From NCBI GenBank assembly GCA_963662175.1, contig OY759214.1:16678001-16742000 (forward strand): 64,000 nucleotides of DNA, in the 5' to 3' direction. Every line of letters begins with the position of its first letter. The first letter of the stretch is position 1. This document shows, piece by piece, positions 1-11,019 of the stretch. Source of the DNA: Aradus depressus (Eukaryota; Arthropoda; Insecta; Hemiptera; Aradidae). Under the pieces are notes generated by a model, which saw only the letters and a program-made list of their open reading frames with translations, was not told where the DNA came from and did no database searches. A program made the translations under genes and the position numbers.

Positions 1-135
1 GCCGATGTCTCCATACAAAATTTAGTATGAGGATTCAGAAGCCACTATGTGAGTTTTAGCGCAGCGCTTGGCTTTGGAGGAAGAGGAAGCGAAAACGTAA
101 TTGATTCTTGTTGCGAATTCATCAAAACTTGTTTA
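1..135 (+). repeat. Family E 3' part at the window start
   Basis: AAATTTAGTATGAGGATTCA GAAGCCACTATGTGAG and GCGAAAACGTAATTGATTC match 12085-12205 and 44710-44760. Confidence 0.5.
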
Positions 136-217
136 AATGTTTCTATCTGGCCCGCATCCAAAAAAAAAATTGGTAAATCAGGGGCTAGTTACTTCCCCAA
201 TACGATTTAATCAAATG

Positions 218-420
218 TCTACTACAATTATTGTTAATTTTAATTGTTACAATAAAAGCATAAAAACGTCGTTGCCTGCAATATAGTGAGGAATAAGGCT
301 TGAATCCGAAGTACGCTCCATGTTATGATTTGTATATAAGAAAACTTTAACAGACTTGGAAATCGACTGTTGAAAACCACTGAGGCAGGCGACATTAACT
401 TAAAAGAACAAAAACAGAAG
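218..420 (+). repeat. Family F repeat (partner at 7503-7815)
   Basis: CTGCAATATAGTGAGGAATA AGGCTTGAATCCGAAGTACG is nearly identical at 7588. The two copies differ mainly by an indel after GACATTAACT and a small AAAGCATAA expansion. Confidence 0.8.
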
Positions 421-903
421 GGACAATTAATAAGCAACAGTTACAGGAATGTCTTCTGCTGAAGACCTTCTCAAGTACTGTACCTACTCAGATTACTAGT
501 GAAACCAATACTCGTAAGATGACTGAACTAAAAAAAAAAAACTCCGGGGCATCTTCAGGTCAATGTATCCTCTGCTATTTTCAATCAGTTCTCTATGAAA
601 TTTGAAAGCGTTGATTAACGAAAAGTAAGTACAAAAAAAAAATTTCCGGGAAATAGAAGAATAGTTGGAAGACCGACACAATAACTCCCAATATATAGGA
701 AAGGTACCTATCAATTTTTAGTCTAATTGGCCAAGAAGAATGGTGAGTTTAGAGGGAGAGCGGTAACTTGGCTCACTAAAAAAAAAAAAATATGTATAGT
801 TTTCGAGTGGCGGAAATACATTGATGTTGATTTATCGAATCATGAATTTTTTGGAGGCTCTCCAAATGGAGGGTTTATGTATATTGGTGGGATGGTCTAG
901 AGC

Positions 904-1084
904 AGGGGTCAGCAACCTTTTCCACTTGCCGCATGATCCACTAGCTTTCCAAACGCAAAACATAAATTTAAATAAACATTAGTTAATGCAAATAATTATA
1001 TTTTGTTAGCTTAGAGGCAAATCAAACTCTATTTTTTGCTGAAAATTTATTTTTTCTGAACCCTCATGTGAGGTCGTCGACCCG
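904..1084. mobile_element. hAT-like MITE
   Basis: Left end CAGGGGTCAGCAACCTTTTC and right end ..GAGGTCGTCGACCC (complement GGGTCGACGACCTC) are typical hAT terminal repeats. Copy 2 (about 1946-2077) ends GTTGTCGACCCCTG. No clear 8-bp target duplication. Confidence 0.6.
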
Positions 1085-1292
1085 GTATACACCTAGGGGC
1101 CTAAATATTCAATGCTCTTATCCCTTCCCTTCAGAAGGTAATTTTCAAGAAACAGACTCCAACTGGTGAGGCTTATAAACGGATCTATAAATATCATAGA
1201 CACTATCTTTATGAACTATATAGAAAATAAACATTAATTGTCAGTTACTATTTATGTGTTTCACTCTTTATGATCAAAGCATCTTTTTTCAG

Positions 1293-1353
1293 GGCGTCAG
1301 TGTGGAGCTTACCGGTTATTTTCGTGACCAGGAACGCTACAAATGAATCCCAG
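1293..1353 (+). CDS. Candidate internal exon, possibly membrane/secreted protein
   Basis: An excellent acceptor (ATCTTTTTTCAG, ends 1292) and donor (CCCAG|GTATGG, 1354) bound 61 nt. Only the frame entering in phase 2 and leaving in phase 0 is open: ASVWSLPVIFVTRNATNESQ. It holds a hydrophobic stretch followed by two N-glycosylation sequons (NAT, NES). A TM4-to-extracellular-loop segment of a class A GPCR would look like this, but 20 residues cannot prove it. No partner exon was found in the window. Confidence 0.35.
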
Positions 1354-1431
1354 GTATGGACACATTCAGTGAGTATTGAAGCATTTATCTCTTTGCCCCT
1401 CAAATGTATTTTAAATATATACTGTATACTG

Positions 1432-1702
1432 TACTACCAGAGTGCTCTTTCGTCACTCTGGTTGACATGGCCGATTCTACTGTGGGAGTCCTAAATTTTG
1501 CCTACCTAGGGTAGGCGTCTTTAACGAGTACCTGACATCGTACAGGCTCGGGACCATCGCTTAACGTCTCATCCGAAGGACGGCATGCTTAAGTTTATTT
1601 TACCTCCTAGATAAAATGAACTAAAAGCCTCGGCCGGATGTCGAACTCACGATATTTAGCTCAGTAAGCAAGCACGTATACCCCTGAGCTACCGCTGCCC
1701 TC
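1432..1702 (-). mobile_element. SINE-1, 3'-truncated
   Basis: SINE-1 is about 335 bp: a tRNA-like head with box A TAGCTCAGTGG and box B GGTTCGAAACC, then a body containing GGGACGTTAAGCGATGGTCC and a 3' end GCATGAGTCATAATAACTAA. This copy lacks about 50 bp of the 3' end. Confidence 0.85.
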
Positions 1703-2315
1703 TGTATATTATATTCTATGATATGTATTTCCATCTTGCCTCCCTTCTGCCGCCGTCATCAACAAGAGTTTAGAGTTTCAAGTGAGTTAATGTATGTTTA
1801 ATACTTTTTTTCGAAATTACAAGCAGTTTTTAGCATTGATACCCACGATAACAAATTTAAATGAATGTTAACATTAGCACGCGGAGAAGGGGATTGGAGG
1901 GGGCATTATTTTTAATTTTATAAATAATGCATTACTTCTACATTATTAAATAAACATTGAGTAATGCAATTATTACAAGAAAAATTTTGTTGTTAGCTTA
2001 TAGGCAGATTAACCCTTTTTTTTGCTGAAAATTTATTTTTTCCTAACCCTCATGTGAGGTTGTCGACCCCTGGTATACACCTAGGGGCCTAAATACTCAA
2101 TGCCCTTATCCCTTCCCTTCAGAAGGTAACTTTCAAGGGGGCATTATTTTTGCTTTTATAAATAATGCATTACTTCTATATTTAAAGTCTATACATGCCA
2201 CACTAAGGCTTATATTCGCTGAAATGCGTATACACTTCAGATTTGCTTTTTCCAGTTTTCCCTTTGCTATGTTTTTTGTCCCTTAAAGAACTCAATATTA
2301 TCTTTTGATGGGAGA

Positions 2316-2470
2316 GGTAGTGTGCTTGCGCTTATTGAGCTCGCCCTGAACCCAGCCGAGGCCCTTAGCTTTTTTTATCTGGAAGGTGAGTTGGGCTCAT
2401 GTCCACCAGGGTGACGAAAGTGCGATATGACCTAGTTGTTAAAGTCCGGGCATGAGACACAGTAACTAAC
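2316..2470 (+). mobile_element. SINE-1, internally deleted
   Basis: Head remnant joined to the last 100 bp (CTCATGTCCACCAG.. to AGTAACTAAC); the middle is missing. Confidence 0.7.
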
Positions 2471-2878
2471 TCAATATTCTGTCTTCAACAAATGAAGAAA
2501 GAGGCATTTTGTCTTGAAGGTAGAGGCATTGATTAAGTTGCATGAAAAAAAGCGCAAAGAGGGTTCACATAGGAAGTTAAATAATTAACTTTTTGAATTA
2601 ATTAAATATGTGAAACATTCTGATGGATTAAATGTCAGTGACAAAATTACTGTAGCTTATCTTATATAAATGATCCAAAAAAAATATTATAACATAAAAA
2701 ATATGTTACCTCGTGAATTGTATGAGATATCCAAATCATACTTATTTCACGTTAATAAGCTCAAACGTTCTATTATAATATTTAAAAAATTTTAGTTCAT
2801 GTACTTTGGAAAAGAGAGAAGGAGGGGGAGCTAAATTCCAAACGTCACCACGGACGCATATTTCAAATTGTAAATATA

Positions 2879-3170
2879 TAGTTATTGTGACTCATGCCCG
2901 GGCTTTAACTACGAAGTCATATCGTCTACCACCAGAGCGCTCTTTCGTCACTCAGGTGGAAAGGAGCCCGACTCTGTTATGGGAGTCTTTAATTTTTCCT
3001 ACCAAGGTTTAGTTACATCAAGTAGGGGGTGGGTCTTTAACGAGTATCTGACATCGTGTAGGTTCAGAACCATCCCTTAACGTCGCATCTGAAGGACGGC
3101 GTGCTCACCTCCCAGATAAAGAACCTAAAGGCCTCGGACGGGTTTCAAACCCGGGATCTTGAGCTCAGTA
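2879..3170 (-). mobile_element. SINE-1, head-truncated
   Basis: TAGTTATTGTGACTCATGCC to GAGCTCAGTA; lacks the first 35 bp or so of the element. Confidence 0.85.
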
Positions 3171-3911
3171 TATTATAATGAACTATATTCAAAAAACTAT
3201 TTTCAACTATAATGTTTATATTTGAATAAAATAAAATAAAAAAAGCAGATGAGTCTCACCCACATTAGCGCACGGTTGAAGTGAAACTTCTTTTGTCTTT
3301 ATTAACCATGCGAATTAAGTAAACAAATGAATATACATTATATTTATATATATATACATTTTGTATATATACATATACAAAATATACTACGAAATACATA
3401 TATATTTGCTTTTGTCTTGCAAGGAATTGTCAAACACGTTGCGTTGAAGTTTTCGGCATTTTTAACTACCTATTTAACCTAACTCAGAAAAAAATTAAAC
3501 GTATTAGATTATAATCAAGCGTATTATTTTAACATAAACTGTACAGAAACACGTAGCACACAACAGCTAATGCATCGACACCGACCTAAACTCGTAGTTG
3601 ACTTTTACGCATGCGCTACTCATTTCCCTCTCTTTAGCGTTTCATGCTTGATTTTTTATGTCGAGGTAATTCCTATTCACTAGTCTCGCTAAAGAAGTTT
3701 CTCTTCAAAAATCGATAATTTCTGCATATACTGGAGCCACCCCTATTTATTTATTTATTATTATTATATATAATTGGTGCACATTTATAGTTTAAAAGTT
3801 AGGATGTGATAACAGATGGAGGGTTGCGGAAGCAACAGCAACTAGGGACCTACGGTTTTCTAAAAACAACAATAGTAGTGAAGAAAGCTTAAAGAATTTT
3901 TTTGGAAATAA

Positions 3912-4062
3912 CGCAGTGCTTCCTTACTGTGCTCAACATCACGGGTTCGAAAGCCGGCTGAGGTCCTTATGTTTTTATCTGGGAGGTAAAAAAAAAAAAA
4001 AATTGAAAACGCCATCCATTGGATGAGACGTTAAGCGATGGTTGAAGCCTGGTTTATGTCAG
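3912..4062 (+). mobile_element. SINE-1 5' half
   Basis: Box B-like CGGGTTCGAAAG, GGGAGGTAAA, GAGACGTTAAGCGATGG, then lost. Confidence 0.75.
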
Positions 4063-4550
4063 TAATAAAAGTGCTAAATATGTCTATCCCTCTCCTGTAT
4101 TCGGAGCAGCTCTATATAATAAATATTGATACTTACGACAAAAACGTATCCAAAGTTCCAATTGGATTTGAGGATAGCACTCCGCGAGAAATATACGTAA
4201 TTCTACAAAGAGAAGGAAGAGGGCACACTCACGAACAGAGTCGAGGCATGTACTGGGGGAGGAGTGTTGAGAGCTTACACCTGTTTCTAGCGCTCTCCAG
4301 TAGAGACGGCATCAACTAACATCCCGTCTTCATCCACAGCTAACACTCCGAAATTCAGATAGGAAGCAGGAGGCTCATTTTCCTTCAAATCCAAATGTCT
4401 GGCATTTTAATAACACCAAATTTAGAACTGTTCGTAAAATAATAATATTTTTTGGGTTAAACCATAACATGGTAATATCATCGTCATAAGAATGTTTACA
4501 TTAAGATAGCTTTAGAATTATTTTTAAACAATTAGATTAATAATAAAATA
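4063..4550. other. No confident gene; one coding-like ORF
   Basis: A plus frame to 4319 reads ..LYIINIDTYDKNVSKVPIGF EDS.. and HTHEQSRGMYWGRSVES; it runs out of SINE-1 sequence and has no recognised domain. Confidence 0.3.
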
Positions 4551-5193
4551 CTGTACAGTTATAACTGTCAGATTTAACTGTGAACTGAGATGTACACACA
4601 CGTACAGTTCAATCCTTCAGTTTTTTCCATGGATTCGAACGAGCGGACGATTTGGCCGCTCTCGGTTTACTTTTTGTAATTTTACAAAAAATAAAAAAAA
4701 AAAGCTTAACATTGGTGCAAGAAGTGGTTACAAAAACGAAATTTATCTTCCCACATAAATTTATTTCTTTGCGAAAAGTAGATCTTAAGCTGTTTATTTT
4801 TGTCGCACCAGGTTCTAGTTCTTGTAACTTCTTCGCTAACTTGTTGTCGGCAGCATCTTTTTTGGCGCGGTCATGATACTCGCTAGATTTAACTTGTTTA
4901 ACTTGCCACAGGCAAGGTTCAGATCTATATATTGCAATGACATCAACCATCACTTGGTTCTGTTTACGCGACATGATACGCACTCTCGCTCGACACAAAT
5001 TGCACTGAGAACTGTACAGTTGAACCCCCACACACACTCAGTTCAGTTAATCCTTTCAGTTAAAAATATTGAATTTTTATTTTTCTCAGTTAAACTGTAC
5101 AGTTGAGTTGAACTGAGACTGAAATCCCACACACGTACAGTTTTAACTGACAGTTATAACTGTACAGTTAAAACTGTACGTGTGTGGTCGGCC
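4551..5193 (-). mobile_element. TIR DNA element (PIF/Harbinger-like) carrying a MADF ORF
   Basis: Inverted ends CTGTACAGTTATAACTGTCA (4551) and its complement (5147-5167), with extra copies of ACACACGTACAGTT and AACTGTACAGTT near both ends. The right end extends to GGTCGGCC (5193); the left outer bases seem lost. MADF ORFs accompany Harbinger-type transposons in insects (established knowledge). No transposase is present. Confidence 0.6.
4609..5037 (-). CDS. MADF-domain protein ORF inside the TIR element
   Basis: 142 codons from ATG 5037. Residues about 27-92 form a MADF-like DNA-binding domain: VMVDVIAIYRSEPCLWQVKQ, YHDRAKKDAADNKLAKKL, then KINSLRSTFRKEI. The aromatic/leucine spacing (IYRSEPCLW..YHDR..A....KL...INSLR..FRKE) is the MADF pattern. 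After residue 94 the frame passes through an AT-rich, intron-like stretch and ends KPRAAKSSARSNPWKKLKD, so splicing is likely. An accessory protein of a DNA transposon is the likely origin; expression is unknown. Confidence 0.6.
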   Translation of the reverse strand: MCVGVQLYSSQCNLCRARVRIMSRKQNQVMVDVIAIYRSEPCLWQVKQVKSSEYHDRAKKDAADNKLAKKLQELEPGATKINSLRSTFRKEINLCGKINFVFVTTSCTNVKLFFFIFCKITKSKPRAAKSSARSNPWKKLKD

Positions 5194-5985
5194 TAAGACT
5201 ACTGGACAAAAGATCAAAATTAACTCTGAGAACGAAACGATTAATATATAACGTAACATCTGCTTTAGTTTCAAAAATTTGCTGTCGTGCACCGATTTTG
5301 ATTAAAATTAGTTTTATAATGTTATAATAAGAAAAGTAGTATTAGAAATTTAACTTTCAAATTTATTGTTCTTCAATTTTATTTATACATGAAATAATTA
5401 TATTTTTTTAGATTTACACTGCTATATTATTTTCTTTTACGACAAACTTTATTTATTGTGATGACTTTAAGCCATTGAAGCATCTTAAACTAAAAGTTTC
5501 TTACCGAAAGATCATTTTATAATCCGTAATATTATTTTATTTAAATTCACTACAACGGGAAATATGATCAATAATGTTGTAAAAATACAATGTTGTATCT
5601 AATTATGTTTTTAGACTTGTTTTATTGTTATTGGTTTTATTATATATTTATCTTTACATTCATTCATATGTGACGAAATATATTACACGATAATACAGTC
5701 GAAATATATTACACTTTCTTCGATGATCACAACATTAAAAGTACTACATAAAAAGTCATATGCAGTTGAAATATATTACACAGTTTCTTATTCCTTGAAC
5801 GTAGAAATGCTCAAACAGCTGACGTGAAAGATAAAAAAGTGTGTAGTTGTGTGTGTGCGCTTCGCGCGCAACCGTCTGACATCAACGAGACTTACCCTCT
5901 GTGATGGTCTGGCATAGCCCCTATCGAGCGCTAAGATGTTTACACATTATTATAAAAATATGAATGTGCATTTTGTATGTTTCAG
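5194..5985. other. AT-rich stretch with one short repeat
   Basis: AACTTTCAAATTTATTGTTC TTCAATT at about 5354 recurs at about 15955. A minus-strand ATG plus perfect donor (ATG CCA GAC CAT CAC AGA GG|GTAAGT, 5915-5890) is noted under findings. Confidence 0.5.
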
Positions 5986-6050
5986 AATATGAGATAGCAG
6001 TGAGGAGAGGACGCCAATACGTTAGTGTAACTCCAGGAAGGACCCAATAA
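5986..6050 (+). CDS. Candidate terminal exon (unrecognised protein)
   Basis: The strong acceptor TTTTGTATGTTTCAG ends at 5985. Entering in phase 1, the frame reads YEIAVRRGRQYVSVTPGRTQ then TAA (6048-6050), which overlaps an AATAAA poly(A) signal. The other frames close at once. The 3' flank (6050-6170) is also richer in GC than its surroundings. No upstream exon was identified. Confidence 0.33.
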
Positions 6051-6824
6051 AAGTGACTTGTACAGATGGTCCAGGATCAATGGAGGAAGGATATGTGTTT
6101 AGCAACCATTAGGTCTCCTGCCATCTGTCTTCTGATCAGGGCAACTCCCTTGCCGGACTGACTAGTTGTATACATTACTATCAACTATTCTAGAAGCTAC
6201 TAAGGTAACTACAGCCGTCAACTATTTTCTAAACTACTGCTTGTGTTAACGTGCTAAACGTACTGTAATGATTATTTATTTTAGTTCCTTAAAGGCATTT
6301 ACAGGAGTTAGGTACTATGGATTTTATAGGAATAGTTTAAACTATTTTTGTTGGATAAGAATCATCCGCGATAAACACAAATAGGAAACATTTTAATCAT
6401 AAATGATAATATTTAAAACTCAGCTAACCTATACTTTTTTATGTTTATATTTTACGGAGCTAATAATTTATAGTCTGTCTGCGATTGAAAGGCTTGTCCG
6501 GGATTGGAAGAGGTGTGTTCATGAGTTTAAAACCAAGGTTGTGTAGTAGACTACAAAATGTTGTCTACGCGGATTGTCTTCACATTGTCTACGAAATGTT
6601 TACATGGACAATGCCTCACATAGACTATCTGAACTATGTAGACAACCAAATTTTCCATCATTTTCTATTATATATTACAACTTCTAATTTCAGTTAAATA
6701 AATAAAACAAATATGTCTGTTACAAAGAAACGTTTTTACTTAAACTACCGGTTTCGGCACGTCGTGAGGTTTATTTATAAGTTTTTTATTTTATTTTGTA
6801 CTTTTTAAATATCTGTTAAAAAAT

Positions 6825-7093
6825 TAGTTATTGTGACTCATGCCCAGGTTTTTGAAATACGAGGTCATATCGTCTACTTCCAGAGCGCTCTTTCGTCACT
6901 CTGGTAGATATGAGTCCTAAATTTTGCCTACTCTAAATATTTATTCACCTAGGGTAGGGTTCTTTAACGAGTACCTGATAGCGTATAGACTCGAGACCAT
7001 TAACTTCTCATCCGGAAGACGGCTTGCTCATCGGCCGGGTTTTGAATCCGCGATCTTGAGCTCAGTAAGTGCTCTACCTCTGAGCTACCCCCA
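6825..7093 (-). mobile_element. SINE-1, nearly full with small deletions
   Basis: TAGTTATTGTGACTCATGCC through the body to CTCTGAGCTACC; the segment around GTAAAATAAACTTAAGC is missing. Confidence 0.85.
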
Positions 7094-7502
7094 GTGAAGA
7101 AATATCTGTCAAAATTAAGAAAAATCTAGGGTGAGCATGATTCGTGGGACTTGTATGCATATGACACATTTTTTATATATGAAATCTAACAATTGAGATA
7201 TGGCAGAAGGATATTACATCGGTTATTTGAGCAGTTAGGCAAGCATGCAGTATTGCTACGAATGCTGGGTAATTTTTATTTTTTTTATTTTGTTCAATTT
7301 TTCAAAAAGGGTTTGACTATTTTGGCTTACCCTCGGCGACTTGACAGATAGACAGGCGTTTATCGTCAAACCGTCTAGAGCCCACTTCATGATTGAAATC
7401 CTGTCAAAAATACGCCATTATTTTTATCGGTTACTCTCATACATTTTTGAAAATATTATTCATATACTCAAAATATATTGGTGCTAATTAGCGGTTATTT
7501 AG

Positions 7503-7815
7503 TCTACTACAATTATCATTGATTTTAATTGTTACAATAAAAGCATAAACTGCAATAAAAGCATAAAAGCATAAACTGTCACTGCCTGCAATATAGTGAG
7601 GAATAAGGCTTGAATCCGAAGTACGCTCCATGTTATGATTTGTATATGAGAAAATTTTAACAGACTTGGAAATTGACTGTTGAAAACCACTGAGGCAGGC
7701 GACATTAACTCGTTAAACTTAAAATAACATTTTCGACAATTTTCACCTATTGTTATTTTATTGTAGAGGTTTAAAGTTGTACAAATTTCAGTAAGAACAA
7801 AAACAGAAGTGGTTT
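7503..7815 (+). repeat. Family F repeat, longer copy
   Basis: As above, with about 90 bp more between GACATTAACT and AAGAACAAAAACAGAAG, plus three tandem ATAAAAGCATAAA units. Confidence 0.8.
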
Positions 7816-8627
7816 GTTAGGTTGTGTTGTGAACTCGTGTAGACTTGTTCATATATCAGCGTCATCTAGTGTTAAATCTGCAACAATAGCCTCGTTACTT
7901 CACAACGCTGGGATATTTACTAACATTAATTAGAAATTATCTTATTTGGCTGGAATATCTTGGAATCTATAGAAGTTGTGTAACTAAAACTTAGCACAAA
8001 TTAAAGAGTGATATTTAGATCCAACCATAAATAGATGGGACAAAAATAATTGGATAAACAGTACTGTTAACAGTTATGCTATCTCTAAAATTGCAAACCT
8101 GAAACCTAAAAATCCAGTAAAATTAGGTAATTCATTTAAATATATGCTGGCGTTACGTAAAATGACGCGTTACACTATTTGACGCCGACGTATAGATATT
8201 TGGAAGGCATTATTATTATTTTTTCGTTTGTAGCAAGAGCTAGCTAGGTCTATGGTGTTGTTAAACAGAGGTTTAGATGTCAGATTTGTTTGGGTAGAAC
8301 ACATTTTAAGTAAATGTTGGACCATATGTTGGGGCACACGAGTGTAAACATAGCAGCTCTTACGCTCCATTTTATTTTTTCCTTACTATTTGTTTTATAT
8401 AGCATGAGCGTCCACCCACTAACAGAGTGTTTTATTTCCCGTTAAATTTTAAAATTTACCTATAAGTCTCATTTTTTTATCCAGCATCGGTATTGAACAA
8501 AACATACATCTAATTGTAAGTCATTCCACGCTAAAACACTCATACGATTTGAATTTTTTAAAAACTAAACCTGGGTAGGCATGATGTCCACCATAGCGAT
8601 GAGAGAGCGTTATGTTAGTATGCGATA

Positions 8628-9255
8628 CAGTAAAACCTCTTCTAACAGACACCTATGTCTATGGTCCCGGCAGCAGACCACTCAACGGTTTGTTTACCTC
8701 TCGATAATGGGCACTCTCTTAGAGCACAACGGACAGCCTGAAATGGTCCCGTGCGAAAAATCTACCTCTCGAAAGCGGACAGCAGGCTCTTGGTTTCTTG
8801 GAACACCGTAAGGCACGGCTGGGGAGAAAAAATAACAAATACGTTTTCTAAACTTTCCAAAAAATATGGAAATTTCTTGTTTCGTTTTCATTCTCTTTTC
8901 GCAAGGTTTTATTCAGTTTGCTTCCAACCATGTCTCAAAAGAGAATTCGGCTAACGATCAATTGCTTCCAACCTTGCCTCAAAAGAAAATTCGGCTAACG
9001 ATCAAAAATAAAATAGAAGTAATTAAAGTTTATAATCGAAAAAAGCCCAGCGTCAGGGACTAACCGTTTTCAAGAATCGTTATAAAACGTATCCCTAATT
9101 GAACTGATTACACGCGGAAAGACCCGTATAGGAAAAATTACGCCGAAAATCACTGTAAAACCCTCTGCTACGAGTCATCCTTTTCCACCTGACTCCGCCA
9201 AGACCAGATCGTCGACTGAAGAGGAAGCATCATAGCGACCTTAACCAAGAGGACT
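8628..9255 (+). mobile_element. pogo/Tigger-type DNA transposon, 5' end only
   Basis: It starts at TA + CAGTAAAACCTCTTCTAACA (8628), the typical Tigger terminal repeat, with repeated CTCTCGA/AGCGGACA motifs inside the first 200 bp. The transposase start MSQKRIRLTI appears at 8930, and after a 40-bp tandem duplication a second copy continues as QKKIRLTIKNKIEVIKVYNR (8978-9060), the CENP-B-type helix-turn-helix N terminus. It stops at 9061. No 3' terminal repeat was found; the element is truncated and dead. Confidence 0.7.
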
Positions 9256-9594
9256 GACATTGGTCAGCCGCCTCATTCAAGTGTCAAGTGCTTTTTTTTT
9301 TTGCTTTTAGCCGAATTGAACTTATATTGTACACAAATTGTCAATAAATGAGAAAAAAAATTACTACACTGCGATGGGGGAGAGTCAAATATAGACCTAT
9401 TACGAGAAATCAACCCGTACTTTTTACAGTACGGATAGGAAATAATATATAAACCGTAAACATAGAAAAAGTGATCACTAGATATGCAAAAACCGTCCGG
9501 AGAAGATTGAAATTCAATATTTAATGCAATAACTTCAATCATTCACAAACTTAAATTGCACTGAGACTTGTATACTATACCAAAGACTTGTATA

Positions 9595-9628
9595 TCAAAG
9601 TATATATATATATATATATATACTTTGT
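9595..9628. repeat. Small (TA)n hairpin
   Basis: CAAAGTATATA..TATATACTTTG. Confidence 0.8.
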
Positions 9629-9898
9629 ATGTATGTTTTAGATTGTTGTACCCTCTATAAAAAACAACGAAAATATACCATTACCGGTATTTTTTATTAT
9701 ATTAATTTTATAAGGTATACAAACAGAGCGTTATTCAAATGCAAGTAGAATATGATGGATATTCAACTAAATTTTACCCAATTTTTGGTTTCACACTCAC
9801 AAATCACAAAATCAGAATGAATTTCCTAAAAGATAGGTAACTCTCATAAACATTGCCCCCGAGCTAAAACCTAGATCCGCGCTTGTCCCTGATGTTGC

Positions 9899-10770
9899 GC
9901 TGTTTATATTTGAAACATTAATGGTTATTAAGAAAAATACAAATATTTTTCTTCTTAACAATACTAGTCATGATTATGATAACAGGACAAAATAATTTCG
10001 AATAACTAAACATTGGTCCTCACTTTTTGAAATAGTATAACTCATAAAAAAAGTAATTTTTCTAACGTCCTTCCCCACTTCTTGAAAGCATTAGATACAT
10101 TAAAAAATTCAACTAAGAATGTGGACATTTGAGACAACCCTCTATTCAGAAACTAATTTGTTTTTTCTCATTCAAAAATAATAAAATAACCATGATATAA
10201 AAATCATGTGTCTTATACAAAAACATAATTTCATACTTAGCTTCCATCTTTATTTTCTTGGCAGAGTTCCTCCAAAGATATCTTCCTATAAGGTCCATCG
10301 GAATTTCTTTTTGTTTAATATTTTCATTACTAATATCTAATATTTTAATTAGTTATCTGCTAATTTATTTTATTTCTATTAGTTTATTTGTTTATTTTTT
10401 CTATTATTATTTTTTTTTTTTCTGTTCTATATATTTCATACGTTCTGACCTGAGGAAGAGGGATGCAAGACTTCGCGAAATATCGTGAAAATCACACTTT
10501 TACAGAATTATAAAAAATATTTCATAGTTTTAAGTATAATTATGTTTATTACTATTATTATTTGTATACTTATTTTGTATTATTTATTTATCAATTTTTT
10601 TAATTTTAATTTTTACTATTATTGATATTACTAATCTTGTGCGTTCGACTCTAAGATTGAAAATAACTTTTTATGTATCTCATTTATAAGCTATCTTTTT
10701 ATATACTTTTTATGATGTATCCTATTACGTAATTGTTATGGTTTAACGTAAATAAATATCATTATTAATA
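9899..10770 (+). mobile_element. LINE-B copy: RT C-terminal tail relic plus 3' region
   Basis: It aligns by eye with 59710-60330. A decayed tail reads SHDYDNRTK..FRITKHWSSLFE, followed by the shared GCAGAGTTCCTCC segment, an AT-rich 3' region, a hammerhead-like core (10450-10480) and the terminal TGGTTTAACGTAAATAAATA segment also seen at 34550. The tail signature (H.YxTR..., ITKH..SLFE, F.NxLP) is that of non-LTR reverse transcriptase C termini. Confidence 0.6.
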
Positions 10771-10903
10771 GGGGAAATTTCAAATTGCGAAAAGGTGGAA
10801 TTTAAGATCCTATAATTGCTGGTTATTCTCTGTTATTTTTATCATTTATTTATTATATATATATTTTGTATATCATTTATATATGTATATATATATTTGT
10901 TAT

Positions 10904-10927
10904 ATCAAGAGTTGTATGCATATATAA

Positions 10928-10989
<62 letters not shown>

Positions 10990-11019
10990 TTATATTTATA
11001 TATGTATACAACTCTTGAT
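10904..11019. repeat. Hairpin around a (TA)n tract
   Basis: ATCAAGAGTTGTATGCATATATAA (left) and TTATATATGTATACAACTCT TGAT (right) are inverted, with TAAATAAA-(TA)n-TTTATTTA between: a near-perfect stem of over 50 bp. Confidence 0.85.

Larger units (their letters stand above)
946..2139 (+). repeat. Segmental duplication, about 190 bp, copies 990 bp apart
   Basis: 958-1152 and 1946-2139 share the hAT-like right half and also the flank beyond its end (TATACACCTAGGGGCCTAAA, then TTATCCCTTCCCTTCAGAAG). A third short piece (GGGGGCATTATTTTT..) repeats at 1900-1940 and 2138-2178. The shared flank shows a duplication of a genomic segment, not two insertions. Confidence 0.75.

Noticed and set aside
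10258..10488. 76-residue ORF MAEFLQRYLPIRS..
   Set aside because: It lies in the AT-rich LINE-B 3' region, has no counterpart in the other copies and consists of I/F/Y runs.
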